From Baylisascaris procyonis (lineage: Eukaryota > Nematoda > Chromadorea > Rhabditida > Ascarididae), in contig JAZARR010000204.1 in the NCBI GenBank assembly GCA_037389465.1, forward strand, positions 1,507,001-1,571,000: a DNA stretch of 64,000 bases, given 5' to 3'. The position numbers and the translations under genes were made by a program. How positions within the stretch are numbered: the first letter of the stretch is position 1; every line of letters begins with the position of its first letter. Below the pieces are notes generated by a model. The model was not told the origin of the DNA. It did not search any database and saw nothing but the letters and a program-made list of their open reading frames with translations. Below, one piece after another: positions 23,901 to 36,073 of the stretch.

Positions 23901-26820
23901 AACAAATCAGCAGATTTTTTATGAATCGTTAAAAACACAAAGTGAAATCATTAAGAAACCTCACTGCGATTAACTCGCTTAAAAAAGAGTATACAAGAGA
24001 ATTTGAATGTTTAATATTAAGAAAAAAAAAATTCTCATTTAAATAATAATAAGCAGTGTTATTTTATCTCTTGACTGCTTTATCAATATCTATATATCAT
24101 TACATAAACTATTTTTAAAACTATTTAAAAAGAACACATTCAATAAAATCTAAAAAAACGCCTATTTACTAAGCAATTTCGCATTCGAATTTTATAAACA
24201 ATAAATCGTTGTTAATAACAGCAGTATTAGTTAAAGGAACATACATTTCAAATACAGCGAATAGAAAGGTTGGCGTTTCGTAGAAATCGTGAATGTTAAC
24301 TGAAATTTAACTGAAATTTAATATGAATTATTAATTTTTTCTATGTACTCAATAATTAGTAAAGAGATAAGAATGAAACAATAAAAACAAAAAAGATTCA
24401 TTTAGATGATGGAAATTGAGACACGCATATATCCAGTTGTAACTATTAGAAGTAAGGAGATATTAAAAAAGATTGCTAATCTAGCGCCGTTATGGCAGCT
24501 AAATACGGATCTGCGCCAGTCAGACAAATGAGCTGAAATGCATATCATTGCATTTCAAAGGCTAGAAATTTCAGCAAACGTAAGAATGGGAAGGAAGAGG
24601 GGAGGCGAGCAACAGGTTAGTATAACCAGCGCCTGACAACAATATAATAATGGATCGCACATAGCTTGTAATAGCACAAGAAACACAACAAACCAGCAAT
24701 ACTGGGACGGAAACTAGGCGACTTTCGATTTTCGAATAACGAAACAAGACGGGGGCAAGGTGATAGCCACACACCTTTTATATGACCGGTCAACGACCTG
24801 CTTGTGGATGAAGCAGAGAGATGATTGCAGAAGAGCAAAGAATGGTCAACTGCGTAAGCACTCAAGTGACGACTCAGACCTCCCTAACAACCAGCTGACA
24901 ATAACCAATTAGCGCACCATCTGCAAACAGTATCCCCTTCGCCGATGACCAGTCACTGTTGACTCACGAATCAATTCGTAGTTGACATTTGTGTCGAGGA
25001 TCCACAATTGCTTCTAGTCAAGCCATCTATGAGAGTGAAACGAGGAAATTAGGAAGAAAAGTTACTTTCTTGCGTACAAGTGACTTTTCCCACTCGCTTT
25101 ATCTTACAAATTTGATGTGCAAATAATAGAAACTGAATTTTTTGAATAGTGACAATTTCAGGACTCCTGATTTGGTGGTGAAAAAAATGTCCCAATAGAT
25201 ATTGCATGGCTTATTTTTTCTTCAGTATCAAGAAAAGATTCGTTTGTAATATCAGGTAAGCACGTCGAAATTTGCATGAAATTGGCAGCTGGAAATAATT
25301 CATATGTGACTCTTATCGAGGAAGACATCGATTATAGTGGATCAACAAAGAAAGAATCATCAATTGCTGATTACGTTACAAATACTTAGCAACGTTTTAC
25401 AAAATAGGGTCGACATAAGAAATTAAAAAGCACAAAAATACCAACATGGAGAGAGAAGCGGAATTTTAGGTCGTATGAATAAATAAACAGACAAATAACT
25501 GCACGAGATCACATAAAAAAAGACATTGTTTTTTAGCAAATTTTAGAGAAGTGTGTGCTGAAGCGACTGGCAGGCTTGCCAGGTTGACTATGGCGTTGCA
25601 AATAGTTTAACTACTACTTTAAAGGAATCCGAGGTCAATAAAAATCGCGACCACATCGAATGCGAATGAATCCCGACAGTAAAATATAATTTTACTGCTA
25701 ATAAACGCGGTTGCATTCTAGTTCACTGTTGAATTTAGCAACGATTTTAATGGATCGACGATCAAATGAAAGTTACTGATGGACGGATGTCCAGCCAACT
25801 GCCTCAATAGATTCACTTCGCTGATCGTTTCATTGAGAAGCCTAGCGGCTTCATGCTCCGATTGTCGTTCGGTGCTGATGTCGACGATTTTCACAGCGAA
25901 CATCAAACCTGTCCCTTTTTCGACGCATTTGCGTACCGTTGATGCTAGACCACGTCCAAGTACCTTGAAGCATATATGTGAAAACATCATCTCACCTCTA
26001 AGATATGAAACGCTTCTGCATTCATGAAACGCCAATCGATAATTCGATGCTTTCAAATATGACATCATCACTGTATCACGGTGACCGGAACGAATTGTTA
26101 TGTAGCATTTGTTGCATTTAATTCTCAAATCAACAAATATTAAGTAGGCAAATATTAAATGTTTTAATCAACCAGAAAATACTAAACAGAAAAAAGGATA
26201 GCTGGGTCAAGAACGGAAAAAGGAAGCCACCGAAGATTCCCATCCCTCAGCAATGACATGAATAACTTGTGCACGTCCCTAAAATCATGTACTCTAGAAG
26301 AAGCAAAGGTCGCAAACCCCTCCCTTGCTATCTTTCCCCCTCTCTCCAAATCTTTCAGTAAAAGAAATATGTGCGAATGACACCCAAAGAATTCAACAAA
26401 AAATTCAGCAATTCAGCAAAAAAGAATTCTGAAAGGAGGTGAAAAGTAATGCTGTCGCAGGCGGGAATGACTGGCACTAATGTGAATGATATCATCCCCC
26501 TCCCCTTTCCTTCTTCCGATCTGTACGATTCCGCACTAGTCCGAAACTTTTTTTAACTTTAACAAAGGAAGTGAAGCTAAAAAAAAAAACAGTAGGCAAT
26601 AATAAACCTCTTTTGCTTCATATGCACTGTAGAAACCACTCGATGAAGTTTCCAGCACACAAGACCGATCGATATCGTCTGCAAGTTTTGATGTAAAGAT
26701 TAAGGTGCTATGATCAATGTTAAATTGTGTTCCATATAACGGGTCTCTCAAGCTGCTAATAAAAAACAAATCGGGTGCATTTCGCATGAAAACCAAAAAT
26801 GTTGTTAAATTATATTCCAT
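20964..26820 (-). CDS. Phosphorylase kinase gamma catalytic subunit
   Basis: Calmodulin-linked Ser/Thr kinase that activates glycogen phosphorylase. Minus-strand exons in register: 26820-26608 (FYSAYEAKE), 25963-25777 (VLGRGLASTV glycine loop; AVKIVD lysine; GHPSI), 23714-23576 (GELFEML; IVHRDLK), 22900-22810 (ENIL; SDFGFATQL), 22357-22237 (GTPGYLAPE; VDNWALGVILYTL), 22129-22006 (LAGYAPFYHRRQLIMLRM), 21633-21541 (ILVVDVHERYTA) and 21131-20964 (C-terminal regulatory region, FIRLTNIKYLKLL). The LAGxxPFxHRxQxxMLRMI block is diagnostic for this family. The Glu before GTP aligns with the Glu that makes mammalian gamma constitutively active. Not found: the exon between GHPSI and GELFEML, and the final exon after RDRD. 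The start is uncertain; 26820 is the first in-frame ATG, but an acceptor at about 26.67 kb is possible. Confidence 0.88.
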
Positions 26821-27924
26821 TTGCCAGGATGGCGCTCTCACATTTCACCTAAGTCGGATATGGCGCTCTCACGATTCGACAGTTCGCCGATCCGGGTCCG
26901 ATGTTTTTTGCTTCGGTGCGGCCAGCAACAAACGTGACAAGACCACGGACGGAAAAGCACGATCAACAGACGTTCGAAGGAAAACGTGACCACAAACCCG
27001 CCAGATTTCTTTCCTACTCAACACTGCTCGAAAACCAACTTGCTAAAGATGGATTTGCACTACAGACATTTGCGCCGTATGAGATTTTTTACCTCAGCAG
27101 GAGAACTATGCGGAAAAGAAGTGAGAACGATGAGCGTTTCACGAATCAAGCAAGTAGGCAAGCAATTTAGCGCACTCATCTTCGACTTTTCCCTACACTC
27201 AGGGCCATAAAGAACAACTTTTAAGGTAATAAAATGAATCTAACAGAATAAATAAAATAAATGAAAAAAAAAACAACTACCATTTAAGTTATCATCCGAT
27301 TCGCAAACGCTGATCGTCATCGTGTGAGAAGGCAAGCACCCTTTCCGAAAATAATGCTGCGATTAAAAAAAAACTTTTCAAAAAGACTATATTAGTGAAC
27401 GTATTGAGACTCTCAATTCTGCAGTATAATCACATATCATCTAACCGCAATAACATTCACCTATCGGTTATTATTTCTTCATACTAAATAGAAAATTAAG
27501 AACGTTTAATTCTTGTTTAAGAAATTCTTTTGCAATATTTTCTCGTCGGCAAAAATATAAATTAGTGAGCAAACATTTCGCATGCTGGAAGATTATATTC
27601 AATCGTCGAGAATTCTAGGCATTTCTTTATTTTGAAATTCATTACGGCAATAAATGAGGGATTCACGGCGAATGGGGACCTTTTTTTGAGAATCCCCGAT
27701 ACTCTCTAAGGTAACATTTTTTGCATAGTTTGTGACGACATCAAGACCATTCGTCACAAGTTTCACGTTCTGCTGCTGTTGTAGTATAAAATACTGCGCA
27801 TGCAATTAGTTACAGCTTTACTTATCTAGTAGTAAAACGATGGCATCAGTAGCCTATATAAGCACTAATAGTGATAGTGACATATAAGTTGTAATACTTC
27901 TGTCACAATTATTTATATATACTC
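26821..27924. other. No gene seen
   Basis: Between the kinase (-) and the unknown gene (+), which point away from each other, so promoters of both may lie here. Open frames at 26717-27210 (+) and 27599-27805 (-) have no domain or splice support. Confidence 0.4.
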
Positions 27925-29451
27925 ATGGTGGTGGTAATAGAATTTCTGAGATTCGCTAAAGTGAACCGTCAAAAAATTACAGCGATGTCAAGCATTTTTC
28001 GAGGTGAACGGACAGATGAAGGAGGAGAGGGGACTGATCCAGTTTCCTATAGTCTGCTTCGAAAACCGTTCTTCACAGCAACGACTGAATCGTCTTTGAA
28101 AATTACTGATCAGATTAAAAACGATGTAAAGCGGGATGCCAATAGATGGGGTCGGGTAGATCAGAATTATGTACAGGTAAATAGGCTGCGATAGTGGGGA
28201 ATTTTCGAAATCCTTTTTTTTTATGCGTACTGCAATAAATTATAAAAAAGCAGCACAAGAAGATATGAGTTCAACATTTCATCGCTACGCACTACGTAAA
28301 TAAATCTTTCCTTTGCAGTCGAAAACGTGAGTCGGGACTAAAAAAGAAAAGAAATATTATTCAACAAATCAAACCCTAGAGAGCAAACAACATCTTATAC
28401 GAACTCATCAAAAAACCATTCAACTCAACAATTGAATACTAAATATAATTCAATACTACCCCCTCACCCTCGCCCCTCGTTCAATCAAAAGTGCATTCAA
28501 CTTCAGATGTAACAAGCAAGTACAAGAAGAAAGTCATCAGCTGAAGTTTGACAACAAGAGGGAATGGTTCGCAGTTTACTTTACCGTAACCTTGGCACAC
28601 TGCAGCTATTTCTAATCAACGATCATATACTTCGATCTTTAACGATCCGACTTTGGCGCACCTAATTATAAAATCGCATGCGACTTTGGAACATCTAATT
28701 GTAAACTTGCATGCGACTTCGGAGTGTCTAATTTTAAAATTGCATGCGACTTCGGAGTGTCGAATTTGAAAATTGCATTTGTAACTTATAGATATACCTC
28801 AGCCACATCGATAAACCATCGCTAGTAGCGAAAATATTGGGATCGCCTAACCTTCCATGAGATGCAACTTCCACTGGCAATGCAATGTATGAGTCCCCAT
28901 TGATAAGGATCGAGCCTGAAGTGCGGGCATAATCGGCAAATTATAGTGGAATAAAAGTGAATGAATTCGAGTGTTATAGATGCCAAATTTGAGCCATAAT
29001 TTTCTTCGCTTTATTTAAGTGAGCAGAACGAGTAAATGAATGATGGAATAGAAAAAGAATCCAGATGGTGACAGCAGGAAGGTGGGAATGGGGAATAAGG
29101 ATACCACAACATTCAACGAATCATAAGTTATCGTTGCAATATGTGACCGAATTGTGAGTACCGCCAATATAGCCCTATATCAATCTATCGATTCCCAATT
29201 GCAACACTACCTTTTCCGGTGACTTTTTCGACTTATTTTAGATTTTTGCATTCGTTTCAATATTGGCAAAACGCTTAGAAGATGAAATTTCAATTCGTTT
29301 GAACCAACATTTTCATCGTATTATGGAACAAAACTCACCTACAACCAAAAAATTAAGGAGATTATTATTGAAAATCATAGAAGGCATTCTTCGAATAGCT
29401 TCTTTTATATCTGTTAACTATGAAGAGATGAGTTTCAATAACTGTGAATAA
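27925..29451 (+). CDS. Unknown two-exon gene, about 153 aa
   Basis: I do not recognise this protein. Exon 1 (27925-28176) starts at ATG and ends at a clean CAG|GTAAAT donor in phase 0. Exon 2 (29242-29451) follows a TTATTTTAG acceptor and keeps the frame to a TAA. The product is charged and looks soluble: the first half has Gly/Glu-rich then SLLRKPFF and LKITDQIKNDVKRD, and the second half is likely helical (ILAKRLEDEISIRLNQHFHR, then TTKKLRRLLLKIIEGI). No signal peptide or membrane segment is clear, although exon 1 opens with a mildly hydrophobic MVVVIEFL. The first ATG may instead be the internal MSSIF at codon 21. The matched splice phases and amino-acid make-up argue for a real gene; missing outer exons are possible. 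Confidence 0.5.
28647..28780. repeat. 33-bp minisatellite, about four copies
   Basis: Four diverged head-to-tail copies of a 33-bp unit (GCATGCGACTTCGGAGTGTC, then a TAATTTTAAAATT-like tail) lie in the intron of the unknown two-exon gene. GCATGC starts recur at 28675, 28708 and 28742. Confidence 0.85.
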
Positions 29452-30241
29452 AAAGATGCTAGAAATCATTAGCACAATAAAATCGGATTAGGAAACTATA
29501 TGCAAATCTTTTCTTAATGACTCTTGAAATTCTTTTGATTTCTAACTTATATGTATGCATCAGAAGAAGAAAAAATACAAACTTTCAAAGAAAAAATCAA
29601 AAATTAAAGAAGCTATAAAATTAGTGAAATTTTAGAGTTGAGCTCATTGATCAGCGCACTATATCAAAATTCGCAAAATCCAAAAATATCTTAAAGACTA
29701 ATGTAAAGTTATCTATCATTTATGAGAATAGCGTAAAATTGCTAAAACTAGTTGTTTTAGATTACTGATGTATATTTGCAATTGATTTAAGCAACCGCAA
29801 AATGTTGAAGGACAATCGAGAAATCGCTAAAAACTTGTTGTTGAGACGTCACTTCAATAGGTGTCATTTCTCGTAGATATATCTATACACTTTTACGTCA
29901 CATCCCTCGTATGAAAGGATTGCTGCATTTGTCGGCCTCGTATGACAGCCGACTGTCATAGAGGAAGCCGGTGATCAATATCGCCTTGAGCAACAAAATA
30001 TTCATATATATTGACTGGAATTCTGGTTTATTCTGGTCCATTGCTAAAGGACGATCGGCTCAGTTAAGTGTGTTGCTGATTTGGTGCAACTAAAAGTCTA
30101 TATTCGATTTATACTTCTTTTCTTGCTAATATCAATTACTTCATATACGAACGAAACAATAAATCAAGTTTGACACTCTGCGATCGTTAACTCATCAATA
30201 TCAAACAATATTTATTTAGTTGTTTAGCGAATTTACTCGAA

Positions 30242-33200
30242 ATGCTAGTCAGATCGTTATTGGCTAAGCTCGTTTGGTTTATGGCTATTAGAATAGCAAC
30301 TCCTTGGGTAATTTCGGATATTCGATCCGATTTGGAATCCATCGATGATGATGGTCATCGGATAGATATTCGCCTCGATGATGATGTCAGCGGAACTTCA
30401 ACGTCTCGTTCAAAACGATATAGTAAGTTGAAAATATTCATCATAGTTGTAACAAATATTCTCAAAATTTTTCTATAATCTCGACAATCACTTTCATTTT
30501 AAAGGATTGATTCACTTCTGCTACAGTCGATGAATCGATCAATGATCAGTGACAATCCTTCGATGCACAACGATCTCAATCGCTCTTTGAATAATTTTTT
30601 TGCACGTCAATGATTCTAAAAAAAAAAAAAAAAAATCACCGCAAAATTCTTGCGTTAATTTCAACTAGAATGCCGAAAAAAATAGTGAACAATTTTTCGA
30701 TCCGATTAAAACCTCAACAAGATATAGATAGAGGCCATATGAGATTGATAGTGAAAATTAGCCCAATTGCCCTCTTCTGGCATAGAAAAATTCGCCAAAG
30801 CCCATTTAACCGTTTTTTGATAACGTAAAATTTACATAAAGTTTCGTATTCGCAGGTAAAATTCAATGTCTTGAATTTCTTTCGATTAAGACTCAAAAAT
30901 ATTAATTGCAAAGAGGTTCACAAAATCTCTCTTACACTTTTTGAGCTCGAGAGAGGGTGAGAAAGAAGGACAAAGAGAAAGAGGGAACAAAAGTGGACAA
31001 GAAGTAGAGAGAAAAAGGAAAATAGAAAGAGAAAGGGAAGAAGAAAGAGAAAGGGAAAAAGAAAGAGAAAGGGAAAAAGAAAGAGAAGGGGAAAAAGAAA
31101 GAGAAAGAGAAAGGGAGGGAGAAAGAGAAAGGGATAAAGAAAGAGAAAGAGGACAATCGATTTTTTTTTCGGAAGCCTCCATCCGAATTGGTATTTAATC
31201 ATAACTTCATTGTCCGATATCGATATAATCGCAAAAGAAAGTCGGCACATTTTATCGCTCTAAATTTCAGCGATAGAAAATAATTGTTGACCGATACAAT
31301 GCCCGATAGATTGACTAAAGGACGAAGCACTCATTTCGTAAGAATGAAACAAGAAAATGAATTAAAATTATTAACAAAGTTAATGATGCTATAATTCCAT
31401 TTAAAATTTGAAAATTTTAATTTCAATTTTAATTTCAGTATTAGCGGAACGAAAATGGCCACACACAACGATCACATGGAAATTATTCAAAGATCATTTA
31501 AGTGTTGGGGATCGATATGTTGTAAGGTATACTGCAGTTTTATCTGTTCTTTTTTTTAAAGTGTCATATCTTTTACTCTACTCTCTATATCCAAAAAAAA
31601 GAAAGATGAATTCGGTTTCATTCACGAAAGTGCAATTTTTTTCGTTTAAAATTTTGGCAATTCTTATTTTAGTTAAAAAGTGAAGTTTTTTTTTGCTTCT
31701 TTTAGCAAAGAAATTCGAGACTTTTCTATGAGTGATGATTGCGAGTGCATCACATTATATTGATTTTCAAAAAATCTTAGTGATCTTGGATGAAAGAAAT
31801 AGTCGAATACTTCTTATGAAATTCCAAAACTAACCTGTAACAATAATTGTTGCTTAGTTATGAAATAATTTAGGTTTAATAGAGAATATTTCTCAGTTTC
31901 TATAAGAAAAGCAATAATCTGGAAAGAAACATCCCTGCGAGTTCGCATGCTTTAAGTGTGCTACTGAATTCCGGAAATGCCGGAATTTTCCGGGCTGATA
32001 TGGGGTATGTGGACAGCTCGCTAAATCGTTGTTTCATGAATCATTATGTATTAGGCTGGTGATTGGGTGAAACCACAAGAAATACGGATCGTCCTGCCCA
32101 CACTTTGATGCCTCCGGATCATTTAAATCGTTTTGAGATTTTCGATGAATGTCCATCACGCTTAAAGAACTTCCTAATCTTATCAATATTTCGCCATATC
32201 ATTCATAGTTTTCAACCAAGTTTATTTAGCGACTTTTATGAAATATTTAGAAAAAAAAATGCTAATCTATTTCCCATTGATTATTGAACATTATCGCAAT
32301 ATAGCCAATAATTCCCAAAATTTTGAATCTTGATTTCGCAACTTTTTTATTCGCGAATCAATGGAGGAAGAAAGAGAAATAACGATGTGCCAATCATCAG
32401 CATTCTACTTCAAAATGAAATAGAATTAAATGAGTGGAAATAATTTATGCAGGAATACGCTTCATCGTGCATTTTATTTGTGGCAGTCGGTTTCTTCGAT
32501 TCGATTTCACGAACTTCCCGAGGAGAGTGCTCTCACAGCCGATATAAATGTCATCTTTGCAAAAGGAGCTCATGGCGATAAATTACCATTCGATGGCAAA
32601 GGTTTACATCTTTTTCTGTATTTATCATTTAAAGTTTTAGTGTCGATATAGATGCGGTAGTAAATATACATTGAGCAATGAATTGCGTTAAACTTGTTGA
32701 TTTTCAAATCTAATTATTGCCTTTACGCAGTAATATAAAAAAATAATTAGATCTTGTAGCTTAAAATTAATTAAGTCATCGAATTTTTCGCAATTGAAGT
32801 AAATCCTTTTAGAGATTTAATTACCTTTAAAAATTATTCACTTAAAGTAACATATAGGAGCAAAAAAAAAATTTCATGAAATTATTTCATTATTTCTGAA
32901 TCATTTCAATTATTTTTATGCGATAGAAAATAAAAGAAAATCAAATAATAGCAAGAACGAATTTTATGAGGAAGTTTAAAAATTTTAGATGGAATAGTTG
33001 CGCATGCATTTTATCCAACTCAAGGCAAATTACATTTCGATGCCGACGAGAAATGGACACTTAACCGTGGAGACGGTGTAAATTTATATCAGGTAACAGC
33101 TACTGTCTACGATATATGAGATCATTAATGATCAAATAATTTGAACTTTTATCACCGCTTATTGACAGACGTTTTCAGTCAATATTTTAGGCAACTTTAG

Positions 33201-34119
33201 GGTGGCTGCGGCAAAAAATATATCCCATTTTATTCATAATGCAGATTCATTGCACCACATATTTAATTTTCTATGGGATTTTGCATTCTATCAGCTATAA
33301 ACCTTCTAGCAGCTAAAGCTGAAGTTGCGAGATTAGGAGATGTAATCTACACTATATGTTGGTATATCTCCCACATTAATCTTCAAGTTCGTCTGTCAAT
33401 AACGAAAGAAGTTATTAACAGCTCAAAAATTTACGTATAGAAAAGCCGTTCATAGGCGATCAGATGGTGTCTCGCTCAATGCAACGGATACTTATAAAAC
33501 TTAGCACCGGCGATCGGTTTGGTAAATACGTGATGGTATTATCGCATATTTTTTGTTAGTAATGGAGGCTTTATGAAACCTGTTGGTTAAATAATCGAAT
33601 TGGTAAAGACCCATCTGTTACTATCTCCTATGGCACATTCCTCAATTAGTCATGGAGTTACTTCAGCAGTCGAACTGAAGTTTATTTTTATGAATTCGTT
33701 GATACATTTCATTGAGGCAATTTGCTAATCAATGGCTTAGAAGAATGACGTCATTTCCTGTTAGCGGAAAAAAAAACTTAATTTCACGAACGCTACTGTA
33801 ACTTACAGGTGACGCTACTCTAATTTAATGAGGCTATTTTTCCACAAAACTATCTTTCTATTGATTATAATTTTACTTTGCTATCAAATATGCAAATATT
33901 TAGACAGCTGTACACGAAATTGGACATATTATTGGCTTGGAACATTCGACTGATGAACGCGCCGTTATGTTCCCTTCATATAGACCATATGATCCTGAAT
34001 ATACATTAGCTGATGATGATGTACGAGGTGTACGAAGATTATATCCATTAAAGCGGTTAGCAATTTGTGAATTATTTTTTAAAACTTTTTTTTTTCAAAT
34101 TTTACTTCATTTTGTTTAA
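30242..34119 (+). CDS. Matrix metalloproteinase (M10A), compact form
   Basis: Secreted zinc endopeptidase, with extracellular matrix or cuticle proteins as likely substrates. Five exons in register: 30242-30422, 31439-31526, 32453-32601, 32989-33092 and 33904 onward. Exon 1 gives a hydrophobic signal-like start (MLVRSLLAKLVWFMA), an acidic stretch, and a furin-type site RSKR at residues 56-59. The catalytic domain follows: KWPHTTITWKL, FYLWQSVSSIRF, ADINVIFAKGAHGD, PFDG, DGIVAHAFYP, then the zinc site HEIGHIIGLEH and Met-turn VMFPSY, ending DDVRGVRRLYPL. All three zinc histidines are present. No PRCGVPD cysteine switch was found in exon 1 or upstream, and no hemopexin repeats downstream. The last exon either reads to TAA at 34117-34119 or splices at a GTTAGC donor after 34055. 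Confidence 0.88.
30950..31152. repeat. Purine-only (GAAAGA/GGGAAA) tract
   Basis: About 200 bp with almost only A and G on the plus strand, built from short GAAAGAGAAAGGGA-like units. It lies in intron 1 of the metalloproteinase gene. It creates long low-complexity open frames on both strands that are not genes. Confidence 0.9.
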
Positions 34120-36073
34120 TGAACAATCAAGATTTTTTGAAGTTCTTTTATAAGACACCTTGTCAACTTCAATCTAATTCATAAGTATTACTCATTGGAA
34201 GCGGAGCTCTTTGCTTGAGCGTTGAATGAATTGAGAGACTTTCAAAGATACCTTTATTATCTGTAGATCGCGGCACGGATAGCGCGCAGCAAAGTTTTAG
34301 CACTAGAAAATTAACGTTGATATTCCGCGCGCCAAAAGGTTGACGAGGGATCTATGGCGCTTTTCGGGGTTCTCGAATTTGTAAGTCTTGAAATTTTTCA
34401 CTGATCAATATTGCTAGTAAAATAGAGGATATTATATTAAAGATATATTGATATACTATTAGTCAATAATTACACTGCTGAAAATATTTTCAGAGATCAT
34501 GAGAAGCGATCATCAACAAAATCGTTGGCAGCTTTAATCACAAATGTTGATGAAAGAAGTTTTTGAAAGCTGATAGACATGTAAAATATTCATTGGTAAT
34601 GAATACGTATTGCATAGAAGAAAGGGGAATTTCAAAATTTTACACTATATTCATCTTTTAGTCGATTTAAAAGTTAACAATGAATGTGATAGTTGAAAAT
34701 TTGGCAAATCACCAAATCTAGCAAAAAAAAAATTATTCAGGCTTGATCGATAAGGGTAGTCAATTCTGAAAATGTCCTGTACTTCATAAAAACTTTCATA
34801 GTTCTTTGTGTTCACTAGTAGGGATATAATTGTTGAGAAAGACTCATAAAAGTGCAGTTTAATATGAACGTTCGAATATGAATAAACGAAATTGTAATTG
34901 ATGAGATCTTATCGTCTTAGCTTCACTTTCCAATTTTCATCTGAAATCGTTTTTAATTTCTTTTTTTTTCTTAGATTTTCAATGTGAGCTACAACTAGAT
35001 ATCATCCTACATAATTCACTTAAAAATATTCGAATAAAACAAGAAATTCTCTTATAAAAATTCAAAAGAATTTTTTCCCGATTATATATGAATATTTTTT
35101 GAGGAGCAATAAAAAAAGTTCAATGATATAGTTTTTTTTTAGGAAATGTAATTTTTGCGACGAATTAAATGAATATTATGAAACGATTTTGTGGAAATTA
35201 TTGCCTTCTTATAAGATTTCTCTAAGATTTACTTTTATCGTCCCTTCTTTCTAAGTGTTTTTTTCATCATTTCATAATGAATGCATTTGTATTCGTTTAT
35301 AAAAATAAATAACATTTGAAGTACATTTATATTGTTCAGAAATATTTACTAAACGAAATATCATTACAATTAACACAGAGGGAAATATTTTCAGTAAATA
35401 TTTTTTCTTTAATAGAAAATGCAAATACACTATGCAAATCGAAGATATTTGCATAAAAAAAAAGAAGAAGACTATCGCCGAATCAATAAGGTATCATTCT
35501 TACTCTTACAATAAGCTGGATGCTATAATCGTTAAAGAAATCATGGATTTCTCCAAAAATTTTTAATAAACATATTCAAAGATTCTATATAAATGAATAT
35601 TTATGAGAGGATTTAAAAGTATTTTCATCGTTGGCATATAAATTACAAATTCAAAAGCATTTTGAATGATAGCAAATATAACGATACTTAAATAAGTATG
35701 AAAATATTCACAATAAAAGAGGTCATTGCTAGTTTATCACTGATGTTTCTTCTTAGTCATTCGCCTCAAGCATTTTTTTTTTAAATTCTTTCACATTTGT
35801 TTTGTTCGTTGAGAATTTTTATGTACAAATAACCTCCAAAAATTGAAAGGTGCAATATTCGATTGAAATCATGATCATTTATGTTTGAATATATTCTTAT
35901 ACTTTCATAGATGCAAATCACATTTTGTGTTTTAAAGTGTTATTGATGCGTTTTTTGAAATTACGATATGCGCTTTTCACTAAACAAATTATATTCTTTT
36001 CTTAAAGACGTAAATTTATCATCTCTCCTATTCAATCAGTGAACCTATTGCGGTAATTGCTTTCTAGGAACGA
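34120..36073. other. No gene seen
   Basis: A/T-rich sequence between the metalloproteinase (+) and the membrane protein (-), which converge here. No hemopexin-like exon or other coding exon is visible. Confidence 0.45.

Noticed and set aside
30886..31250. Phe/Leu/Ser- and Arg/Glu-repeat open frames
   Set aside because: Products of the purine-only tract, with no non-repetitive coding sequence around them.
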